Notes under the pieces: model-generated
Databases searched by the model: none
What the model saw: only the letters and a program-made list of their open reading frames with translations
What the model was told of the DNA's origin: nothing
Assembly (NCBI GenBank): GCA_937868555.1
Contig: CALMNI010000145.1
Span: forward strand, 1 to 5,622
Direction of reading: 5' to 3'
Source of the DNA: an uncultured bacterium
GTDB lineage: Bacteria > Patescibacteriota > Patescibacteriia > Patescibacteriales > Patescibacteriaceae
Length of the DNA stretch: 5,622 bases
Made by a program: the position numbers and the translations under genes
Shown here: positions 1 through 5,622 of the stretch, piece after piece
Layout of the letters: each line of letters starts with the position of its first letter
Numbering within the stretch: the first letter of the stretch is position 1

Positions 1-211
1 CTTGCTGCCGGCCGAAAAAAATATAATCAGAAAATTTATACAGCGAGTAGCCAAACGTGCTGGCGGCCGTTAAAGCCAAAATGGCGATCCCAAAAAAAAA
101 AAAAAAGCGACGGTGGCGCACATACCACAACCCTATATCTAAGCGCCGAGTCGATAGACCGGCCTCATCGCGAAAATCAACGACTTTTTTTTCATCGCTT
201 TTCATACTCAT
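1..211 (-). CDS. Unrecognised membrane protein, N-terminal part (runs off the left edge)
   Basis: I do not recognise this gene. Reading from an ATG at 211, 70 codons stay open to the window edge, so only the N-terminus is present. Residues 1-35 form a charged, probably cytoplasmic segment (MSMKSDEKKVVDFR at the start, then a basic VRHRR at 31-35). A hydrophobic stretch at about 36-58 follows, beginning with five Phe and continuing GIAILALTAAS, which looks like a signal-anchor helix with the N-terminus inside. The five Phe codons are an uninterrupted run of 15 T on the coding strand, and codons 7-9 contain a run of 8 A. A second ATG at 205 is an alternative start. The gene starts 9 bp after the stop of the DUF3160 gene on the same strand with only a weak purine-rich AAGAAG upstream, so it is probably the second gene of an operon and translationally coupled. 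Both encoded proteins are membrane-anchored, which may mean a shared envelope role. Confidence 0.72.
   Translation of the reverse strand, partial: MSMKSDEKKVVDFRDEAGLSTRRLDIGLWYVRHRRFFFFFGIAILALTAASTFGYSLYKFSDYIFFGRQQ
92..106. repeat. 15-bp A/T homopolymer inside a coding region
   Basis: Fifteen consecutive A on the plus strand encode Phe36-Phe40 of the minus-strand membrane protein. The run is in frame only at a multiple of three, and a one-base length change would shift the frame within the membrane helix. It could be a slippage-prone site, or its length could be an assembly error. Confidence 0.95.
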
Positions 212-220
212 CTATATTAA

Positions 221-2569
221 TTATTCTTCTTTATAGCTAAAAACTGGACCGACGGCAAGCACTTTTTTCCCATCTTTCTCATATACAAGCAGCAAAAGCT
301 TCAAAGGAGCAACCGATTGCTTGACGCTTAAGTTCCTATCACTCAAGGGATCATAAAAGACGACGCTGGATGTTTTTGAGCCTTGAGTTACAATTCGATA
401 GCGTCCGATAATATCAGAAATCAATTGATAATCGCCCGGGGCTAAAGTTCCTCCGGATAATTCAGTGCGCGCAATAGATCTTAATCCTTGCAATGTTCTC
501 ACTAATTCGGCGAAACGGTCATCATTATCTTTCACTACACCTAAATTAGACAATGCTTGAAATAACATAGTTGCGTCTGCTACCAATTCGTCAGACAAAA
601 GCCTGTTAGGCTCGACATAATTTAAATTCAAAGATGATTGTCCGGTCTCAAGACTTGTCGAAGCTGAACGAGCAGCCTCCCATTCATCGTCTGGTAATGA
701 GAGCGATGTCAAAGCGGCTAATCCGGTTGCCTGCTGTCTATCACGCCAAGCGGCGCTGACGCTATATGGCAATGTAGAGAAAGAATCTTTAACAAAAGCG
801 GTTAGCAAATCTAAGGTTGTCCAAAAATTATTTGAGCGGCGCTGCGCTAAGGGAAGGGCGTTTATTTCTTTATTAAGTTTAAGGCGCTCATTATTATAGG
901 CGGAATAGTTGATATTATCGGCAACAAAAGAACCGGCTCCGGGAAGCAAAGAAGCTGTTCCTAATATATCAAAGCCGATGCCGCGGCAGCGATATAAGGC
1001 TCTCTCTTTATTGACGCAGGAAGTTAAATACTGTGCCGGCTCCCCTCGGGCGTTGCGCGGACGGTTGTGCACACCAACTGCTTGCATTGTTAAGCGATCA
1101 TATAGATACCGATCGGGCCAAAAAGCGGTCTGTAATAAACGCAGTCCGAGGGCATTTTTTTGCTGCGGGTCGGTTCGATTTAATCCTCCCGCTGAGGCGG
1201 GGAATTTTTTTGCTGCTAGCTTTTCACGCAAGGGCTGCAACCGATTAAAAGCGTCGCTGGAAAAAATATCCTCGCCTTTTTGCTTAGGGTATATCTCCTC
1301 GCGGACTGCATGATAATCAAGATAGGTTAAATCGCTACGAAGCCCGCTAAAAAAACTTAAAACTTTATAAATTTTTGCCCATTCATTTTTAATCGGCTGG
1401 CTGGCTGCAATGTCCTCGGATATCAAAAAGGCCGAGATTTGGTTAATGGTCCAGTCATCTTTGTCTAACAAACAGCGGGGACAGTCTGTACCCTTAAAAT
1501 TAAGGGGGAAAAGAGCAGATTGCCAACGACTAGCTAAGTAAAAATTTCGCAACTTAGCGCTGTCCCCATATTCGGCAGGAAGCGTAAAATCAGTATAATT
1601 GCGATCATATAGAAACAAAGGTGACTTAACATTGCGCTTTGCTTCTTTAATTAAGGCCATCTCTGCCGCAACATCTTCAGCAATATATGCCGGCGGGGTA
1701 AATTGATAGCGTTTGGCCTCGCTCGGCTTAAAGGTTCTCGAAGCATTTAATTCTTCCGTGGCATTAACTTGTGTTGTTTCAGGGTTGAGCAGAGCTAATG
1801 CCTCGGCAAAATACCCAGCCTCTAAACGCTCGGCTTCCAGCAAACGATCATTAGCGAGACACACTTTCTTTCGTCGCTCAAGATAGCGAGCATTAGCGGT
1901 TTCAAATAATTGCTCATTAACCTTCCATAAGCTGTCATAGAAATATGAGGCTTGAATTTCTTGATAAATATGCTTTAAAGAATTTTGATAATAGTATAAT
2001 AAAAAATCACTTGTTACGAGGGCGGGTATTCCTCGTTTCCCTATTTCGTTATAAGCGCTAAAAAAATCTTTAGCTGTGTCTCCTAAAGGATTATCAATCA
2101 CAGCAAAGCCATTTTTATTAAGCGAGCCAACAGCTGCATCAATGTCAATTTTTCTTGCGACTTCATAATAATTAGAAACATCGCTCTTCACATTTAAAGG
2201 CAACCCTACCGTCAAAGGTTTTATATCTAAAGCTTCGGTGGCAAGCGATTGGTAATATGCCCCAAAAGTAACGGTCTCGCCTTTGCGATCGCTAGCGGAT
2301 AATTCGGAGTCAGCTGGGCCATTTTCAGTCGGTGCCAAGGTTTCAGGCAAGCCCGTAGGAGTTTCAGGTGTTGAGGGCACTGGCGTTGAAGGAGAAGAGA
2401 CTCTCTTTGAAAAATACCAAAAAGCACCCGCTCCTGAGCCTAGGACCACTACGGCAATTGCCACATATAGCCACAAGCGCTTAGAATTTAGCAATGAAAA
2501 ATTTGAGGGCGTAACGGGAGGCGGGACTGGATTGGTATCGGGTAAAGACCGACGATGATCTATAAACAT
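221..2569 (-). CDS. DUF3160 family protein, membrane-anchored
   Basis: A large extracytoplasmic protein of unknown function with the DUF3160 (PF11369) pattern, 782 aa from the chosen ATG at 2569. Residues 1-32 are a short basic, proline-rich cytoplasmic tail. Residues 33-53 form one membrane helix (LWLYVAIAVVVLGSGAGAFW region). Residues 57-95 are a Pro/Thr/Ser-rich linker, and the rest is a mostly helical exported domain. Family-like segments are the IPALVTSDFLLYYY stretch (about 181-194), FWPDRYLYDRLTMQAVG (483-499), RGIGFDILGTAS (529-540), YVEPNRLLSDELVADATML (651-669) and the C-terminal VGPVFSYKE (773-781). There are five Cys, all in the exported part: C237, a CxxC at C363/C366, and C518/C528. 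Disulfides are possible. A GTG at 2617 would add 16 residues, but that stretch overlaps the likely promoter and has no spaced ribosome binding site, so I prefer the ATG. The family assignment is by memory of motifs; biochemical function is unknown. It shares a likely operon with the membrane protein downstream and is divergent from gyrB. Confidence 0.85.
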   Translation of the reverse strand: MFIDHRRSLPDTNPVPPPVTPSNFSLLNSKRLWLYVAIAVVVLGSGAGAFWYFSKRVSSPSTPVPSTPETPTGLPETLAPTENGPADSELSASDRKGETVTFGAYYQSLATEALDIKPLTVGLPLNVKSDVSNYYEVARKIDIDAAVGSLNKNGFAVIDNPLGDTAKDFFSAYNEIGKRGIPALVTSDFLLYYYQNSLKHIYQEIQASYFYDSLWKVNEQLFETANARYLERRKKVCLANDRLLEAERLEAGYFAEALALLNPETTQVNATEELNASRTFKPSEAKRYQFTPPAYIAEDVAAEMALIKEAKRNVKSPLFLYDRNYTDFTLPAEYGDSAKLRNFYLASRWQSALFPLNFKGTDCPRCLLDKDDWTINQISAFLISEDIAASQPIKNEWAKIYKVLSFFSGLRSDLTYLDYHAVREEIYPKQKGEDIFSSDAFNRLQPLREKLAAKKFPASAGGLNRTDPQQKNALGLRLLQTAFWPDRYLYDRLTMQAVGVHNRPRNARGEPAQYLTSCVNKERALYRCRGIGFDILGTASLLPGAGSFVADNINYSAYNNERLKLNKEINALPLAQRRSNNFWTTLDLLTAFVKDSFSTLPYSVSAAWRDRQQATGLAALTSLSLPDDEWEAARSASTSLETGQSSLNLNYVEPNRLLSDELVADATMLFQALSNLGVVKDNDDRFAELVRTLQGLRSIARTELSGGTLAPGDYQLISDIIGRYRIVTQGSKTSSVVFYDPLSDRNLSVKQSVAPLKLLLLVYEKDGKKVLAVGPVFSYKEE

Positions 2570-2578
2570 ATTATTTAT

Positions 2579-2608
2579 ACTATACCATATTTTAATGAAA
2601 ATTGTCTT
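2579..2608 (-). promoter_or_regulatory. Promoter of the DUF3160 gene (extended -10)
   Basis: On the minus strand the -10 hexamer TATAGT (2584-2579) is preceded by TGG, giving an extended -10. A weak -35-like AAGACA lies at 2608-2603 with an 18-bp spacer. The -10 ends 9 nt before the ATG at 2569, so transcription would start within about 2-3 nt of the start codon and leave almost no leader. This placement also argues against the GTG start at 2617. Confidence 0.5.
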
Positions 2609-2618
2609 TAAAATCACC

Positions 2619-4717
<2,099 letters not shown>

Positions 4718-4729
4718 AATATGTTTTTT

Positions 4730-4755
4730 AAAACCCTCCTTAACAGGAGGGTTTT
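4730..4755 (+). terminator. Intrinsic terminator of gyrB
   Basis: A perfect 11-bp stem (4730-4740 with 4745-4755; AAACCCTCCT pairs with AGGAGGGTTT plus one outer A-T) closes a TAAC loop 12 nt after the gyrB stop. It is followed by T-rich sequence including TATTTT and TTTTTTCTTTT. The A-rich left flank could let it work weakly in the other direction as well. Confidence 0.93.
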
Positions 4756-4817
4756 TATTTTGCCTTTTTTCTTTTATCCTTCTATGGTTACTTAACCGAG
4801 ATGGCGCTTAATTCTCG

Positions 4818-4842
4818 ACCCCACCCTCGCGCAAGCGCAAAG
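4818..4842 (-). repeat. Hairpin unit L3, decayed outermost left copy
   Basis: The core GCG-CAAG-CGC (4829-4838) and its flanks match unit L2 at 17 of 18 positions (4825-4842 against 4870-4887), but the outer arms no longer pair. The outward tag ACCCCACCC (4818-4826) is the exact reverse complement of GGGTGGGGT in the right-hand unit R1 (5394-5402). It looks like a decayed member of the same family, oriented like L1 and L2. Confidence 0.7.
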
Positions 4843-4853
4843 CTTCTGATGCA

Positions 4854-4895
4854 CTCCACCCCTGCCCCTCCTCGCGCAAGCGCAAGGAGGGGTTT
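4854..4895 (-). repeat. Hairpin unit L2 (outer left), also terminator-like
   Basis: The tag CTCCACCCCT (4854-4863) is followed by a hairpin: CCCCTCCT (4865-4872), a C-A mismatch (4873/4884), GCG, loop CAAG, CGC, and AGGAGGGG (4885-4892). The tag is the exact reverse complement of AGGGGTGGAG in R2 (5461-5470), and GAGGGGTTT (4887-4895) is the reverse complement of AAACCCCTC in R2 (5426-5434). On the plus strand the hairpin is followed by TTTCTTTTTG, so it may terminate residual transcription from gyrB. Confidence 0.85.
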
Positions 4896-4902
4896 CTTTT
4901 TG

Positions 4903-4964
4903 TTCACCTCACCCCCCCCTGCCTGCCGGCAGGCAGCCCCTCTCCACGCAAGCGTGGAAAGGGG
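4903..4964 (-). repeat. Hairpin unit L1 (inner left)
   Basis: The tag TTCACCTCACCCCC (4903-4916) matches the reverse complement of the R1 tag (5392-5405) at 13 of 14 positions. The hairpin is CCCCT (4937-4941), a C-A mismatch (4942/4959), TCCACG, loop CAAG (4949-4952), CGTGGA and AGGGG (4960-4964). Between tag and hairpin lies an extra 18-bp palindrome that is absent from R1. The right arm ends 26 nt before the DUF559 start codon. Confidence 0.87.
4919..4936. repeat. 18-bp perfect palindrome nested in unit L1
   Basis: CTGCCTGCCGGCAGGCAG reads identically on both strands. It separates the G-rich tag from the hairpin of unit L1, whereas unit R1 has only CC at the matching place. It therefore looks like a separate short repeat inserted into an older one. 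Confidence 0.93.
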
Positions 4965-4983
4965 TAACTTTTGTTCTTATAAA
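4955..4983 (+). promoter_or_regulatory. Candidate promoter of the DUF559 gene
   Basis: TATAAA (4978-4983) matches the -10 consensus at 5 of 6 positions and ends 7 nt before the ATG. TGGAAA (4955-4960; 4 of 6 to TTGACA) lies 17 bp upstream, inside the right arm of hairpin unit L1. There is no Shine-Dalgarno sequence. If real, the repeat unit supplies part of the promoter and the transcript is nearly leaderless. Confidence 0.35.
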
Positions 4984-4990
4984 AACCACT

Positions 4991-5359
4991 ATGTCATATA
5001 AGCAAAAAATTCTCATGGCAAGAGAATTTCGAAAAACCTCGACTCCAGCGGAAGAAAAATTATGGCAACTCTTAAGAAAGAAACAAATATTAAAATATAA
5101 ATTCCGGCGGCAATATGTCGTTGCGGGTTTTATCTTAGATTTTTATTGCCCTTTACTTAGAATAGGAATCGAAGTTGATGGCGGTATCCACGATGATCCG
5201 CAAGTCGCGACTTATGATAGAAGGAGAGAATGCATAATTACTCAACACCGGATTACCATCCTCAGAATACGAAACGAAGAAATTGAAAATAATATACTAG
5301 ATGTTATGAAAAAGATCAAAACCCACTGTAAAAATATTACTGAAACTTACTTTCTCTAA
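4991..5359 (+). CDS. DUF559 domain protein, Vsr-like PD-(D/E)XK nuclease
   Basis: A 122-aa protein that is a full-length, single-domain DUF559 (PF04480) member, related in fold to very-short-patch-repair and restriction endonucleases. The N-terminal half has the family pattern TPAEEKLWQLLRKKQ (18-32) followed by KFRRQYVVAGFILDFYC (37-53). The putative metal-binding core is D50 in LDFYC and E61/D63 in IGIEVDGGIH, with H67 and then YDRRRE (75-80). The C-terminal part ITILRIRNEEIENNILDVM (88-106) is the usual IxxLRxxNxExxxN pattern. All expected acidic residues are present, so it may be active. DNA cleavage is inferred from the fold family, and the substrate is unknown. The gene stands alone between inverted hairpin units, with no methyltransferase or other restriction partner in the window. 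The start at 4991 fits the family N-terminus (RxxxTPAExxLW about 15 residues in). Confidence 0.9.
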   Translation: MSYKQKILMAREFRKTSTPAEEKLWQLLRKKQILKYKFRRQYVVAGFILDFYCPLLRIGIEVDGGIHDDPQVATYDRRRECIITQHRITILRIRNEEIENNILDVMKKIKTHCKNITETYFL

Positions 5360-5360
5360 T

Positions 5361-5405
5361 CTCCCCTTCCCGTCGAAGACGGGGAGGGGCCGGGGGTGGG
5401 GTGAA
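5361..5405 (+). repeat. Hairpin unit R1 (inner right)
   Basis: The unit begins 1 nt after the DUF559 stop codon. The hairpin is CCCCT (5363-5367), a T-G wobble (5368/5384), CCCGTC, loop GAA (5375-5377), GACGGG and AGGGG (5385-5389). It is followed by CC and the outward tag GGGGGTGGGGTGAA (5392-5405). It has the same 5 bp + mismatch + 6 bp layout as L1 with a different inner stem sequence, in the opposite orientation. No T-tract follows, so it is not a classical terminator. Confidence 0.87.
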
Positions 5406-5425
5406 ACCACAAATTTCGGCTAACT

Positions 5426-5470
5426 AAACCCCTCTTCCCATCGGGAGATGAAAAAGGGTTAGGGGTGGAG
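5426..5470 (+). repeat. Hairpin unit R2 (outer right), partly decayed
   Basis: AAACCCCTC (5426-5434) and the tag AGGGGTGGAG (5461-5470) bracket an imperfect palindrome. CATC (5439-5442) pairs with GATG (5447-5450) around GGGA, and AACCC (5427-5431) pairs with GGGTT (5456-5460), with mismatches in between. Both end sequences are exact inverted matches to L2. It ends 8 bp beyond the enolase stop codon, so on the minus strand it may act as the enolase transcript end. Confidence 0.75.
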
Positions 5471-5478
5471 CAAAAAAC

Positions 5479-5622
<144 letters not shown>

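Larger units (their letters stand above)
4854..5470 (+). mobile_element. Putative DUF559 cassette bounded by nested inverted hairpin units
   Basis: About 617 bp containing only the DUF559 gene. Units L2 and L1 lie on the left and R1 and R2 on the right, mirrored so that every G-rich tag faces outward. L1 pairs with R1 (13 of 14 tag bases) and L2 with R2 (10 of 10 tag bases plus a 9-base arm). The layout recalls RAYT genes between inverted REP hairpins. It sits exactly between the ends of two convergent housekeeping genes, a tolerant insertion place. I found no target-site duplication and no transposase, so mobility is an inference. The units could instead be ordinary dispersed repeats that gathered around the gene. 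Confidence 0.45.

Noticed and set aside
909..1313. Plus-strand open frames opposite the DUF3160 gene (also 2283-2558)
   Set aside because: They are antisense to a long, motif-supported coding region, are Cys/Arg-rich or linker-derived, and have no recognisable domain.
2570..2617. GTG at 2617 as the start of the DUF3160 protein
   Set aside because: The extra 16 residues overlap the extended -10 and -35 of the likely promoter, and AAGG abuts the GTG with no spacing. The ATG at 2569 leaves a normal basic tail before the membrane helix.
4801..5001. Open frame of 66 codons starting at ATG 4801
   Set aside because: It translates the GC-rich hairpin repeats into Pro/Ala/Arg-rich low complexity, overlaps the DUF559 start and has no ribosome binding site or family resemblance.
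4991..5359. Complete restriction-modification or Vsr mismatch-repair system
   Set aside because: No cytosine or adenine methyltransferase gene is adjacent, and the protein is a minimal DUF559 domain rather than a clear Vsr.
4818..5470. CRISPR array
   Set aside because: The repeats differ in sequence, are inverted rather than direct, and are not separated by equal-length unique spacers; no cas gene is present.

Overview
The window looks like a bacterial chromosome of moderate GC content. It carries two housekeeping genes, DNA gyrase subunit B and enolase, plus a large DUF3160-type membrane-anchored protein and a small DUF559 nuclease. The compact layout, start codons without a Shine-Dalgarno sequence, the DUF3160 and DUF559 genes, and the intergenic hairpin repeats together suggest a Patescibacteria (CPR, Parcubacteria-like) genome. 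This is an inference from style and gene content; no rRNA or other taxonomic marker was compared.

Layout. On the minus strand at the left edge is the N-terminal part of an unrecognised membrane protein (211 down to 1). Just upstream of it in the same direction, 9 bp away, is a DUF3160 protein (2569 down to 221), so the two probably form an operon. A 126-bp divergent promoter region (2570-2695) separates this pair from gyrB (2696-4717, plus strand). gyrB ends in a strong intrinsic terminator (4730-4755). At the right edge, on the minus strand, is the C-terminal end of enolase (5622 down to 5479), convergent with gyrB.

The most interesting part is the stretch between the gyrB terminator and enolase. 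A 122-aa DUF559 (PD-(D/E)XK, Vsr-like fold) nuclease gene (4991-5359) is flanked on both sides by nested, oppositely oriented hairpin units. Each unit is an imperfect palindrome with CCCCT/AGGGG-type outer arms, plus a G-rich tag (GGGGTGGGG or GGGGTGGAG type) on the side facing away from the gene. The inner pair (4903-4964 and 5361-5405) and the outer pair (4854-4895 and 5426-5470) are inverted relative to each other, and a decayed fifth copy lies at 4818-4842. The arrangement resembles the organisation of REP hairpins around RAYT transposase genes, but with a restriction-like nuclease in the centre. One unit also contains an 18-bp perfect palindrome.

Several start codons lack a Shine-Dalgarno sequence and sit only 7-9 nt after a -10-like hexamer. 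This would fit leaderless or nearly leaderless transcripts. No tRNA, rRNA, CRISPR array, riboswitch or replication origin was seen.
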